Source of the DNA: Methanococcus voltae | GTDB taxonomy: Archaea > AGJL01 > Methanococci > Methanococcales > Methanococcaceae | Reading direction: 5' to 3' | Assembly: GCF_017875395.1 (NCBI RefSeq) | Contig: NZ_JAGGMO010000001.1 | Coordinates: 310,001 to 374,000, forward strand | Length of the DNA stretch: 64,000 nucleotides | Part shown: piece after piece, positions 56,024-64,000 of the stretch | Numbering within the stretch: position 1 is the first letter of the stretch | How the letters are laid out: each line of letters starts with the position of its first letter | The notes under the pieces: generated by a model | Databases searched by the model: none | What the model was told of the DNA's origin: nothing | What the model saw: only the letters and a program-made list of their open reading frames with translations | Position numbers and translations under genes: made by a program

Positions 56024-56467
56024 TTATTTTTTATCTTCTAAACCTTCCAAGAATAAAGCTATTTTTTTAACGATTACTTTTGCATCCTCTTCAGATTCAG
56101 GATATTCTAAATTTAATATTGGCACTTCGGACCTCCTAACAAGGTATTTTGTTAATTCGTTTGTTCTTTCGCAACCGACACAACCGAAACCCATTGGTGC
56201 TTTGTTCATTATGATTGCTGCTTCTGCTTCATCGATGAGTGGTCCAATCATTGACATTCTACCCCTAACGCCAGATGGAACTTCGATAGCTGCATATTTT
56301 AACCCTTTTTTCGGATCCTCGTCAGTAATATTCATTGGCGGATGGTCAATTTCTGCATTCCTTACCTTTTCACCAATTGCGTTGTTAATCATTAATGGTT
56401 TGTGCCCAAATCTCTCCACTAAATCTGCTAAGATAAGGCTATTTGTAGGATAAATAAATACTTTCAA
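56024..56467 (-). CDS. Probable methanogenesis marker protein (Mmp5-like)
   Basis: 147 residues. I associate YPTNSLILADLVERFGHKP, IDHPPMNITDEDP and EVPSGVRGRMSMIGPLIDEAEAAI with a methanogen-restricted family (methanogenesis marker 5). A paired FGCVGCERTNE motif supplies Cys residues that may bind a cofactor or cluster. Function unknown. The start is TTG with GGTGAG upstream. Flanked by AlkD-like and taw3 genes, no operon is apparent. Confidence 0.6.
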   Translation of the reverse strand: MKVFIYPTNSLILADLVERFGHKPLMINNAIGEKVRNAEIDHPPMNITDEDPKKGLKYAAIEVPSGVRGRMSMIGPLIDEAEAAIIMNKAPMGFGCVGCERTNELTKYLVRRSEVPILNLEYPESEEDAKVIVKKIALFLEGLEDKK

Positions 56468-56677
56468 ACTCTCACCATTTTAAACTTAATATCTATTGGC
56501 ATTCTGATAATATATAATCATATTAATTATCATTTATTTATATCTCTATCTTAACTTATAATATACTTTTTAATTGTTTTTAATTTTCTAATTTTCTAAA
56601 TTGTTAATTTTTTAATTAATCAATTAATAAATAAATTAGTAATATAAATACATAAAGAATAAATCTAAAATTTAAAT

Positions 56678-57265
56678 TTAAAGATTAAATTCTTCATCAA
56701 ATTTTAAATAAACCTTGTGCAACATATCTCTTGCTTTCATAAGTTTTAAATTTCCTTCATCTAATAAAATATTTAAATAATCATTATCTACGACCAATTT
56801 TCCATTATAACCAATTGGAGCATCTAATCTCATTGTTGTTAAAAATTCCACAATATATCGCTTTTCAGATAGTGATTTTACAGATGAGGCCTTTAAACCG
56901 TTGTGATAAGCTATTTCCAAAAGTTTCTTAGCAGAAACTGCATCTTTACAAGCTATGTGCATTATAGGGGAGTTTAAAACGAAATAAAGTCTATCGTAAT
57001 TATCCGAGGCATCTTCTAAGGCTTCCATCATTTCTTCGGATGTTGCATAATGGTGCCATTTACCCAACCAACGTGAATAAATCTTCGTATTTACGTTTTT
57101 TGGAAATTCCATAATTCCACAACGTCCTATACAACTACTAGTTGTATAATAATCATCTTCTTCATTTATACGGTCTACAAAGTACATTATTTCTTTATCC
57201 ACTAAATTATTATCCACTGCATATTGTAATTTTTTTAAAGTATTGTATTTAGATTCTAAAAACAT
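56678..57265 (-). CDS. taw3: tRNA-wybutosine methyltransferase Taw3
   Basis: SAM-dependent methyltransferase of the TYW3 family, acting on the wyosine-derivative at G37 of tRNA-Phe. 195 residues. The signature TTSSCIGRCGIMEF (usual SSCSGR) and KWHHYATSEEM are visible. Trm5b, encoded at 23606-24760, supplies the earlier m1G37. GGTGA precedes the ATG. It stands alone. Confidence 0.88.
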   Translation of the reverse strand: MFLESKYNTLKKLQYAVDNNLVDKEIMYFVDRINEEDDYYTTSSCIGRCGIMEFPKNVNTKIYSRWLGKWHHYATSEEMMEALEDASDNYDRLYFVLNSPIMHIACKDAVSAKKLLEIAYHNGLKASSVKSLSEKRYIVEFLTTMRLDAPIGYNGKLVVDNDYLNILLDEGNLKLMKARDMLHKVYLKFDEEFNL

Positions 57266-57521
57266 GATTCACCAAATTAAATAATTTATAATTATAATTA
57301 AATTGTAATTAAATTGTAATTATAACATATTCTTATTTTAGATATGAATATGCACATTTGGATATAAAAAATTGATTATAAACATATCGATTGATATAAT
57401 ATTTGGATATAAAAAAAATCTAAAAGTAAAAAATAGGATAATAAACTAAAATAAAATAAAAGTAAAAAATATAAAATGAAAATAATTATTGATTAATCAT
57501 ATGATATGATATGATTTAAAA

Positions 57522-57863
57522 TTAAAAGGTAATTGTTCTATCAGAATCTTTAACGAAATCTACTAAATCATGCATTGTAGCTAATTGAACGCCTTCAATT
57601 AAATCTTCTGAAAGACCTCTTGCTTTTGCACAAGGTCCACAAGCTTTAACAACAGCTCCTGCGTCAATTGCACCTTTTAAAAGTTCTAAATAATTTGGAA
57701 CATCTACTGGATTTTGAGTATCTTTTGCGACATAAACGCCATCTTCTAATAAGAAAATATTTACGTCAATTCCTTCTACGAGTGATGTAAGAGCAAATCT
57801 TAATGCAGAATATGCTCTTTCTTGACCATACGGTGCAGTTGTGATAATTACAGCAAATTTCAT
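57522..57863 (-). CDS. DsrE-family sulfur-transfer protein
   Basis: 113 residues of the DsrE/TusD fold, with a CxxC-type pair Cys75-Cys78 in ACGPCAKARG that may carry persulfide sulfur. It lies 19 bp downstream of the TusA-like gene on the same strand, a common pairing for sulfur relay. Methanococci obtain sulfur for cofactors and tRNA in unusual ways, so a sulfur carrier role is plausible. GAGGT precedes the ATG. Confidence 0.82.
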   Translation of the reverse strand: MKFAVIITTAPYGQERAYSALRFALTSLVEGIDVNIFLLEDGVYVAKDTQNPVDVPNYLELLKGAIDAGAVVKACGPCAKARGLSEDLIEGVQLATMHDLVDFVKDSDRTITF

Positions 57864-57882
57864 AAGGATACCTCTTATCTAA

Positions 57883-58098
57883 TTAATTTTTTAAAATAAC
57901 TACTTTAAAACCGTCAGAATTTCCGTCTGCTGAAAGTACTTTGTGTCCTTTTTCTTCTACAAATCTTACGATATTTTGTAAAGCAGGTTTATAATCTCCT
58001 GTTACAGTTAATTCTTCCCCTGAGCTCATTGAGTCTAATGCTTTTTTAGTTTTTAAAACCGGCATTGGACATACAGTTCCGCTAACATCTAAATCCAT
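57883..58098 (-). CDS. tusA: TusA-family sulfurtransferase
   Basis: 71-residue TusA-like protein. The persulfide-accepting Cys10 is in the family motif GTVCPMPVLKTKKAL. It probably passes sulfur to the adjacent DsrE-like protein. GGTGAT precedes the ATG at 58098; the DsrE start is 19 bp past the stop. The sulfur donor and acceptor are unknown. Confidence 0.88.
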   Translation of the reverse strand: MDLDVSGTVCPMPVLKTKKALDSMSSGEELTVTGDYKPALQNIVRFVEEKGHKVLSADGNSDGFKVVILKN

Positions 58099-58292
58099 TT
58101 TATCACCAATATTAACATTATTAATAATAACTTGGTTATTAAATTATATAATACATAGCCACACAATAATCCATTATTTGGTGGACATAGTACAGGTATT
58201 ATAACATAATATAATTTATAACACTATTTTTTATGACATATTAATTATATAAATATATTCATTAGGTAATCTAATGATTAACAATACATTAA

Positions 58293-59078
58293 TTAATCTA
58301 ATAAGTAATAATATTCATTATCGATTATGTAATCATTAACCATCCACAAATCAGCTTTGGATTTAGACACTTTTAAAAGTTCTGTGATATATAATTCATT
58401 TTTACGCTTAAATATCTCAGATACTAAGCTATGAAGTATTTCTTCATAATATTTTTCTTCAATGTCATGAGCCATTTTTGAATTTAGGAAGTATTTTATA
58501 AACTCCAAGATTTGTTCTTCAGTTGCTTTATTGAGGAATTCATTCGATAAATAAGATTTAAATGTGAATATGTTTTTTCGTTCTAAATTTACTAATTTTA
58601 GCATTTTTTTAGCAAGTTCTAACTCATTTTCTTCGATCAAATGATCATCCCATAAATAATTATCCACAATTAAATCCTTTAAAAGTATTAATAAATCTTC
58701 CTTTGGCATACAATCTAATTTAGACAATAATTCTAAACCATTGATATAATTGCCATTGAAATAAGATAGAATTAGTGCATATGCGTGTTTACAGTTGTTT
58801 TTATACCCACAAGTGCAGTCACCCGTTAATGTTGTCAAATCCACCTTAACTTTGTATTTTTTACCCCCTGAAACCATCCCGTATAAAAAATTATTGTATT
58901 TTATCGAATAAATAATATTTCGATTTAAATAGTATTGGTTACCCCTTTCAATTACTCTTTCGTTATATAATTTATTCAACTTATTTTTGTTCAATGTCAT
59001 ATTTTTTTTAAAATCATTTTTTTCAATATTTTCAATATTTTCAATAAATTTAGTATCATAACCTTGAAAATTATTCAT
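58293..59078 (-). CDS. SWIM zinc-finger protein
   Basis: 261 residues. The SWIM motif CxCx5CxH lies at residues 88-98 (DCTCGYKNNCKHAYAL). The N-terminal part is basic and the C-terminal ~150 residues are helical. SWIM proteins bind DNA or proteins; the role here is unknown. GGGAT precedes the ATG. It is divergent from the AGOG glycosylase gene. Confidence 0.78.
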   Translation of the reverse strand: MNNFQGYDTKFIENIENIEKNDFKKNMTLNKNKLNKLYNERVIERGNQYYLNRNIIYSIKYNNFLYGMVSGGKKYKVKVDLTTLTGDCTCGYKNNCKHAYALILSYFNGNYINGLELLSKLDCMPKEDLLILLKDLIVDNYLWDDHLIEENELELAKKMLKLVNLERKNIFTFKSYLSNEFLNKATEEQILEFIKYFLNSKMAHDIEEKYYEEILHSLVSEIFKRKNELYITELLKVSKSKADLWMVNDYIIDNEYYYLLD

Positions 59079-59368
59079 TATATCCCATTTATAGTTTAAT
59101 TTTTTAATTTATTTTTTTTACTTATTTTTAATTTATTTTTAATTTATTTTTTATTTTCTTAACTTTTTAAGCTAGGTAATATATAGTTCATACACATATA
59201 TACAATATGAAAATTATGAAAATAATTTATATATTTAAATATATTTGATGAGAAAAATTATTACGTATATTCCTCTCACAATAGCACCGAGTATATAATT
59301 CGGAAAACACATAATATATTTTATTAAAATTATACTATTAAGTACAGTAGTCTGAAGTGTGTGATATT

Positions 59369-60271
59369 ATGAAGAAAATTACAAGTGGCAAGGCAGTGAA
59401 GAATGGTGGAGAAGATAAAAAAAATGAATTGATTAAATTACTTAAAAACTTTGATATTAATACCGCAAGGAAATTTGAAGAAGAAATTGACGTTCAATAT
59501 CAGATGCTAACTAATTTACACAATAGCCTAATAGAACAAGTTGAAGATGAAATTAAGGACTTTTACAAAGATTTAGCCATAGAAGTTTTTGTTAAATTAG
59601 TGGTTATGAATTCGCTTATTAGTTACCAGCTTTCCAGTACGGGCGAAGCCTGGTGGACTGAATTCAGCAAATACTGGTCCAATAAGGAAAATAAAATATT
59701 AGAGAAGTATTCGGGCAATAAGGAACTATTACTTGATGAATTTGTTAATTTTTTGAAAAATTCTAAAGGAAATAGGAGATTTCATATTACTAAAATAAAA
59801 AGACTTGAAAAAATATATGAATTTTTAAAAGATTTGACATTTGAAGAAATAAAATATTATTACGAAAATATGGACGAATTGAGAAATATTATATCTAAAA
59901 ATTTAGATACTCAAAAAAGTGCTAAAACAGTTGTATTTTCAATTAAAATGTATGGATATGCTTGTAGAATTTCATTTAACCAATATATTGCTTACCCTAT
60001 GAATATAGAAATACCATTAGATAGTAGAATTGAAAAATACACTAAAAAAATATTGGATATGGATTTAAAAAGTCCTAAAAAAATACAAGGTATTAAATTA
60101 ACCGACAAATATATGTTGGAATTCTGGAGAGATGTTTCCGAATCAGCGGAAATTCCTCCGTTACATATTGATTCAATATTATGGACTGCTTTGGGTGCAT
60201 CATTCGATAAAACAAAGTTAACAGAAGAAGAAAAAGCCAATATTGAAAAATTAATATTATTTAATCAATAA
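59369..60271 (+). CDS. 8-oxoguanine DNA glycosylase/lyase AGOG
   Basis: Archaeal GO glycosylase, which removes 8-oxoguanine and cleaves the strand. 300 residues with the HhH-fold signature VVMNSLISYQLSSTGEAWW, candidate catalytic Lys193 in AKTVVFSIKMYG and Asp217 in IPLDSRIEKY. It resembles M. jannaschii MJ0724. The ATG at 59369 follows GTGTGAT; a GTG at 59357 overlaps that site. Followed 160 bp later by a mini-rubredoxin gene, so oxidative-stress links are possible. Confidence 0.85.
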   Translation: MKKITSGKAVKNGGEDKKNELIKLLKNFDINTARKFEEEIDVQYQMLTNLHNSLIEQVEDEIKDFYKDLAIEVFVKLVVMNSLISYQLSSTGEAWWTEFSKYWSNKENKILEKYSGNKELLLDEFVNFLKNSKGNRRFHITKIKRLEKIYEFLKDLTFEEIKYYYENMDELRNIISKNLDTQKSAKTVVFSIKMYGYACRISFNQYIAYPMNIEIPLDSRIEKYTKKILDMDLKSPKKIQGIKLTDKYMLEFWRDVSESAEIPPLHIDSILWTALGASFDKTKLTEEEKANIEKLILFNQ

Positions 60272-60431
60272 TGTAGTTAAAACTTCAATGATAATTAACA
60301 TTTACGTGGCGGGGTAATAATATAATTAAATAATTAAATAATTAAATATATATAAGATTTTAATGATAATTTAAATATATAATATAAAAGATAAAAAAAA
60401 GCTAAAAAAGCTAAATTTGAGGGGTGTTACT

Positions 60432-60566
60432 ATGGCAGTTTGGCAATGCACTGTTTGTGGGTACAAATACGATGAGGATAAAGAAAAAAAGAAATTTGAA
60501 GACCTTTCACCAGATTGTAAGTGTCCTGTTTGTGGCGCAAAAAAAGAAATGTTTAAAAAATTATAA
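60432..60566 (+). CDS. Short rubredoxin-like protein 1
   Basis: 44-residue rubredoxin, shorter than the usual ~53. The Cys pairs are CTVCGYKYD (Cys6, Cys9) and CPVCGAKKEMF (Cys31, Cys34), with an extra Cys just before the second pair (CKCPVC). One iron is bound by four Cys. GGGGTGTT precedes the ATG. It carries electrons, probably to peroxide- or superoxide-detoxifying proteins; the partner is not in the window. Confidence 0.82.
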   Translation: MAVWQCTVCGYKYDEDKEKKKFEDLSPDCKCPVCGAKKEMFKKL

Positions 60567-60661
60567 AATCTAAGATATCATAAAACATAAAATAAATTAT
60601 ACTAAATATTTAAGTACAAACTACTTACCTATAAAGCTATAGTTAATTAAAGGGGTATATT

Positions 60662-60799
60662 ATGGCTATCTGGGATTGTACCATTTGCGAATACTTTTAT
60701 GATGAAAAAGTAGAAGAAATTCCTTTTGAAGAACTACCTGAAAAATGGTATTGTCCAATTTGCGGAGTTTCAAAAAAGTTATTCGAAAAAAGAGAATAA
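60662..60799 (+). CDS. Short rubredoxin-like protein 2
   Basis: 45-residue rubredoxin-type protein: Cys6, Cys9 (CTICEYFYDE) and Cys31, Cys34 (YCPICGVSKKLF). It lacks the usual Gly after the first pair (CTICE rather than CxxCG), an unusual substitution. It lies 95 bp after the first rubredoxin on the same strand, probably a duplicate pair. AAGGGGT precedes the ATG. It is convergent with hypA. Confidence 0.8.
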   Translation: MAIWDCTICEYFYDEKVEEIPFEELPEKWYCPICGVSKKLFEKRE

Positions 60800-60893
60800 A
60801 TCACTTCAATAAGGTTTAATACTCTTTATTTACATAATTTTATCATATAAATCTACTTTATTTTTTTTATTATATTATTCTTTATTTTTTGAA

Positions 60894-61274
60894 TTATTCT
60901 TCATCATCAAATTCAAGTATTGCATTCTTTATGTTAAATTCTTTTCCACCCTTTATTTTAAGATGCATACTATTACATTTCGGGCAGTAAACTCCAATTT
61001 CGTCTTTAGGTACCACATCACCCTCATAACCGCAATCTTTACACTGCACTTGAGGTTTTATATACTCTATATTAAATTTCATACCATTGCATATTGTATC
61101 TTCAGCAATTACCTCAAAAGCAAATTTTAACTGCTCCATTTGTATTAAAGTTAATTCTCCGACTTCCAGGTTTATTTCTGAAACTTTCAATGGCTTTCTG
61201 CCAAGTTCTTTTTGATTTTCGACAGCTTCTAAAAGTGAATTTAATATTGAAGTAGCGTATGATAATTCGTGCAT
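60894..61274 (-). CDS. hypA: Hydrogenase nickel chaperone HypA
   Basis: Delivers nickel to hydrogenase precursors with HypB. 126 residues. The N-terminal MHEL motif gives nickel ligand His2. The zinc site is Cys78, Cys81 (CKDCG), Cys97 and Cys100 (CPKC). A GGGGGTG ribosome binding site is present. It is downstream of the RNA-binding protein gene on the same strand by 110 bp. Confidence 0.96.
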   Translation of the reverse strand: MHELSYATSILNSLLEAVENQKELGRKPLKVSEINLEVGELTLIQMEQLKFAFEVIAEDTICNGMKFNIEYIKPQVQCKDCGYEGDVVPKDEIGVYCPKCNSMHLKIKGGKEFNIKNAILEFDDEE

Positions 61275-61384
61275 CGTGGCACCCCCGACTAAATACTAGA
61301 TTGAATAAATTAGTAGATTAATAGATTAAGTTAATAAATTAATAAATTAATAAATTATAGCTTAAATATTAAATTTATAGATTA

Positions 61385-61846
61385 TTAAAATACAGATTTA
61401 GATTCTAAACGCTCTAAAATTATTCTTTTAACTTCTTCTTCTTTCCCACTTGGTTTGAAAAGCTTGAATTTTATTAAAACTCTCACGGTGTCATCACCAT
61501 CTGAAAGAACACATTCGTTTAAATATGCTTTTTGTTTATCAAACCTTAAATATAAAGCATTCTTCTCAATTCTTAAATCTACATCATTTTTTAAATTTTC
61601 AACATTCTTTTCATTTTGTTTTAACATGTTGATTATGTAATCGTAAGTCATTTTTGCTTTCTTATTTTTAAGTTTAGCAGAGTATATATTTATTGGATTA
61701 CCAAAACAGCCCTCTGTTTCAGTTACCTCTAAATCGATATCTTCTTCATCGATTACTTCAGGTATGAAAAATGAAATAGCGTCGAGAATCTTTTCTTCGT
61801 CTTCTGTTGCATTTGAAATTGTAGATATTTTTATACTGTTAATCAT
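61385..61846 (-). CDS. Archaeal RNA-binding protein (COG1325-like)
   Basis: 153-residue archaeal RNA-binding domain protein, recognised from the opening INSIKISTISNATEDEEKILDA and the conserved GCFGNPINIYSAKLKNKKA. This family has an L5-like fold and is sometimes labelled exosome-associated. In this exosome-poor genome its role may differ. GGGGAT precedes the ATG at 61846. It is adjacent to hypA on the same strand. Confidence 0.75.
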   Translation of the reverse strand: MINSIKISTISNATEDEEKILDAISFFIPEVIDEEDIDLEVTETEGCFGNPINIYSAKLKNKKAKMTYDYIINMLKQNEKNVENLKNDVDLRIEKNALYLRFDKQKAYLNECVLSDGDDTVRVLIKFKLFKPSGKEEEVKRIILERLESKSVF

Positions 61847-62128
61847 CGTATCCCCAAAAATATTGTTAATATATTGTTTAATATTTAAATATAAAATAGT
61901 ATTCTTTTAAATTTAAAAATAGTTTATTAATTTAATATCTTATATTATCATAAAATAGCTATTATTATGTGTATTTATAAATTAGATATTATATCAAAAT
62001 ATAATTTCAACGTTGACTTAGTTGTATAAAATAAAAATAAAATAAAAATAAATTTAAAACTAAAACTAATAATTAAAAAATATTAAAAATAATATAATTT
62101 ATCTTATATTACTTAACTAATGATTTAA

Positions 62129-62713
62129 TTATTTTGTTTTCTTTTGGTTAGCTCTTACGCCAGGTCTTACTTTTTCAGCACCTTTACCTTTGTACATAAG
62201 ACCTCTACCTTTTTTACCTGCTGAGGTTAATCCTCTGTAAACTCTACACTTGTTAGCGCCATCTGCTAAGAAGCTGTACTTCTTATCGTTTTTGATGGTT
62301 GAACAGTTTACATCTACTAAGATTACTTCGAACCATTTTCTTTTACCGTCTTCGCCTACCCAGTATGAGTTTAAAACTTCCATGTTAGGGTATTTTTTAG
62401 CAGCTCTTTCCTCAGCAATTCTTTGAATTGATTTTGCCATTGTAATTTTCTTAACTGCTAATGTTGCTGGTTTTTTAGAGTGTTTTGGCCTAGGTTTTCT
62501 TAAACCTCCTCTTCTTACAGCAACTCTAACTACGATAATTCCTTGTTTTGCCTTGTAACCTAAGTTTCTTGCTCTGTCGATTCTTGTAGGTTTTTCTAAT
62601 CTTACAACTGTTGGTTCTTTTCTCCAATCTTGCATTCTTGCCCATTGTAAGTCCTTAACATATGATTCAGCAGGTTTTTTCCATGCTTCTTGGATATGTT
62701 TGTACATACTCAT
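62129..62713 (-). CDS. rpl15e: Ribosomal protein L15e (eL15)
   Basis: 194-residue large-subunit protein starting [11 protein letters not shown]. The basic, Arg/Lys-rich sequence has the family's [14 protein letters not shown] and C-terminal [17 protein letters not shown]. The ATG at 62713 is chosen because GTGAT precedes it; the frame-earlier GTG at 62722 belongs to that site. It is preceded by a ~100-nt leader with at least two hairpins, which could give autoregulation. Confidence 0.95.
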   Translation of the reverse strand: MSMYKHIQEAWKKPAESYVKDLQWARMQDWRKEPTVVRLEKPTRIDRARNLGYKAKQGIIVVRVAVRRGGLRKPRPKHSKKPATLAVKKITMAKSIQRIAEERAAKKYPNMEVLNSYWVGEDGKRKWFEVILVDVNCSTIKNDKKYSFLADGANKCRVYRGLTSAGKKGRGLMYKGKGAEKVRPGVRANQKKTK

Positions 62714-62759
62714 TTTTATCACTCACTGTAGTCAGTATTTTGTTTCCGGGTTCAGCATT

Positions 62760-62815
62760 CGCTACATTCCCTACGGGATTACTCCCGTTGATGTGAGAAC
62801 CTTTTCGGTTATCTT
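62760..62815 (-). promoter_or_regulatory. Structured leader of rpl15e mRNA
   Basis: On the minus strand the leader contains AACC-GAAAA-GGTT (62798-62810) and ACGGGA-GTAA-TCCCGT (62773-62788). GGTTC and GAACC segments can also pair around the second hairpin. Base composition is clearly more GC-rich than the flanking DNA. A TATA-like TTAATATAC (62835-62843) would start the transcript near 62815, including these hairpins. Possible autoregulatory leader; also possibly a small RNA. Confidence 0.5.
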
Positions 62816-62963
62816 ACCTAATTAAGACACTCAAGTATATTAAGTTAACTACTACAAAATAACATGTTCAAAAATAAAAAAATAAGGATAGAAAATAATA
62901 TTAAAAAATTATTTAAAAAAAATAAAAAAATAAAAAATAATTCATAATGTATTTAGCATCATA

Positions 62964-63938
62964 TTAAATACCCATTATTGCTAGAATTAAGCCGATTAAT
63001 CCAATTACGGTCCCCAAAAGGGATAACGGATAAACTTGCTTAAATGTCAAAACTGGGGTATATGCACTAATTACTGATGCAGATAGTGGGAATATTAAAG
63101 CTACTGCAAAGTTTAGTACCACAGTTATCGGGTTTAATAAATCAGGTGCAATTCCTAAATATAATGTTGCAAAGAGACTTCCCAATGTTATCATTAACAT
63201 TTCCCTAACTGCAAGATATATTGCTCGATACCTTCCAGAAAGCTCCATTGTAGGGCCCTCCAATACATCCGCCTTTGTGTGCATTATCGAGAATGGATAT
63301 TCTTTTAGCATTATTATATATCCTATGAAATAAGCTATAGCCCCTAATATACCGCCCAAACTGAATAAAAAGGTGTTTCCTACAACTGTGTTCAACATTA
63401 TAGAACCTTGAGGTATGAATGGCAACAATGTAGCGATATAAAATGGAAATGAGCCTACAGTTATCATTTTAAAAGCCCTAACTGCACCCAGTTGCTCTAA
63501 GGTTGTCCTTATGGATAATTTACCCTTTCCACCTTTACAGATATCTTCGAAAGGCATTCTAATTCCCATAACGGTGGATGACAAGGCTCCCATGATGATG
63601 TAAGTCATTTCTTCGATTTTTAAGAGGCCTACGATACCTATTTCATTTGACAATATATGGAAGTGAGTTAAAGAAGTCATTGCCAAAATAATCCATATTA
63701 CTAAAAAACTTAAAATTGGCATAAAATGGTATAATCTAGGCATACTTGAAACAGGTGTTATTGTTTGTTTATAAAGAGCCTTAAAAAATCCCCAATATCC
63801 GATAGAAGCCAAAGATGGACCTTTTCGTTGTTGAATTCTGGCTTGAATTTTTCTTTGAATACCTGGTATCCATGTTGATATTGCAAATGCAATTAAGGGA
63901 ATTCCCAAAATTGATGCCAATTCTTGGAGTAATACCAT
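62964..63938 (-). CDS. ehbO: NuoH-like membrane subunit of energy-converting hydrogenase (EhbO-type)
   Basis: 324-residue integral membrane protein of the NuoH/complex I subunit 1 family, with about eight or nine membrane helices. IPGIQRKIQARIQQRKGP resembles the first cytoplasmic loop of NuoH, and EGPTMELSGRYRAIYLAVREML a later one. In methanogens this is the ion-channel-side subunit of Eha (EhaJ) or Ehb (EhbO) hydrogenase. Being outside an eha/ehb operon here suggests EhbO, which stands apart in some Methanococcus. The start at 63938 follows GGTGG; an ATG at 63953 overlaps it. Confidence 0.72.
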   Translation of the reverse strand: MVLLQELASILGIPLIAFAISTWIPGIQRKIQARIQQRKGPSLASIGYWGFFKALYKQTITPVSSMPRLYHFMPILSFLVIWIILAMTSLTHFHILSNEIGIVGLLKIEEMTYIIMGALSSTVMGIRMPFEDICKGGKGKLSIRTTLEQLGAVRAFKMITVGSFPFYIATLLPFIPQGSIMLNTVVGNTFLFSLGGILGAIAYFIGYIIMLKEYPFSIMHTKADVLEGPTMELSGRYRAIYLAVREMLMITLGSLFATLYLGIAPDLLNPITVVLNFAVALIFPLSASVISAYTPVLTFKQVYPLSLLGTVIGLIGLILAIMGI

Positions 63939-64000
63939 AAAACCACCAAACATAATAATTTGAACATAAATACAATAATTAATTTAAATAAAGATATATG

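Overview
This window is a chromosomal segment of a mesophilic methanogenic archaeon, most likely a Methanococcus. The DNA is strongly AT-rich, with a methanococcal base composition; M. voltae is the species I would check first, but no marker here settles it. The lineage is indicated by an Epd/EppA-type pilus locus, hydrogenase maturation genes (hypA, hypB, hypF), an Ehb/Eha-type membrane hydrogenase subunit, methanopterin biosynthesis genes, archaeal class V fructose-bisphosphatase, archaeal GHMP shikimate kinase, the Trm5b/Taw3 tRNA-modification set, archaeal ribosomal proteins and proteasome, and a HesB-like selenoprotein with an archaeal SECIS hairpin. Ribosome binding sites are mostly GGTGAT or GGAGG type and often fix the start codon. 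Several starts are TTG.

Layout: 0.05-5.7 kb holds tyrA, scpA, a site-2 protease, the wtpB/wtpC tungstate-molybdate transporter without its binding protein, and hypB. 5.9-12.9 kb holds two identical tRNA-Val(UAC) genes, a HIGH-motif nucleotidyltransferase, a methanogen-type conserved protein, ileS, trmJ and a DUF378 membrane protein. 13.2-26.6 kb is central metabolism and tRNA modification: pyrD, a PHP phosphoesterase, the fused Nnr NAD(P)HX repair enzyme, ADP-forming acyl-CoA synthetase, the selenoprotein, fructose-bisphosphate aldolase/phosphatase, shikimate kinase, DUF447, trm5b, an HTH protein and GAPDH.

27.1-33.2 kb is the archaeal 'exosome superoperon': psmA, SBDS, rpl37Ae, rpoP, Brix, pcc1, prefoldin beta, a DHH phosphoesterase and mptD. 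No exosome gene is present. Where rrp4-rrp41-rrp42 sit in other archaea there are 612 bp of repeat- and hairpin-bearing DNA. 33.3-42.4 kb is a single-strand type IV pilus-like locus ending in an EppA-type prepilin peptidase. 42.6-51.9 kb holds a Cys-rich protein, an HD phosphohydrolase (probably MptB), a polyferredoxin, DUF2117, an acetolactate-synthase-like TPP enzyme, a zinc-finger protein and hypF. 52.5-64 kb holds deoxyhypusine synthase, thrC, an AlkD-like protein, a methanogenesis-marker-like protein, taw3, a DsrE/TusA pair, a SWIM protein, an AGOG DNA glycosylase, two mini-rubredoxins, hypA, an RNA-binding protein, rpl15e and a NuoH/EhbO-like subunit.

The clearest special features are the selenoprotein whose SECIS stem contains its own stop codon, the superoperon without its exosome genes, and possible unannotated RNAs in two over-long intergenic regions (28.8-29.4 kb and 51.9-52.5 kb). 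The rpl15e leader also looks structured, and pilus and metabolic promoters carry simple repeats. Family names come from sequence recognition alone; no database was searched.
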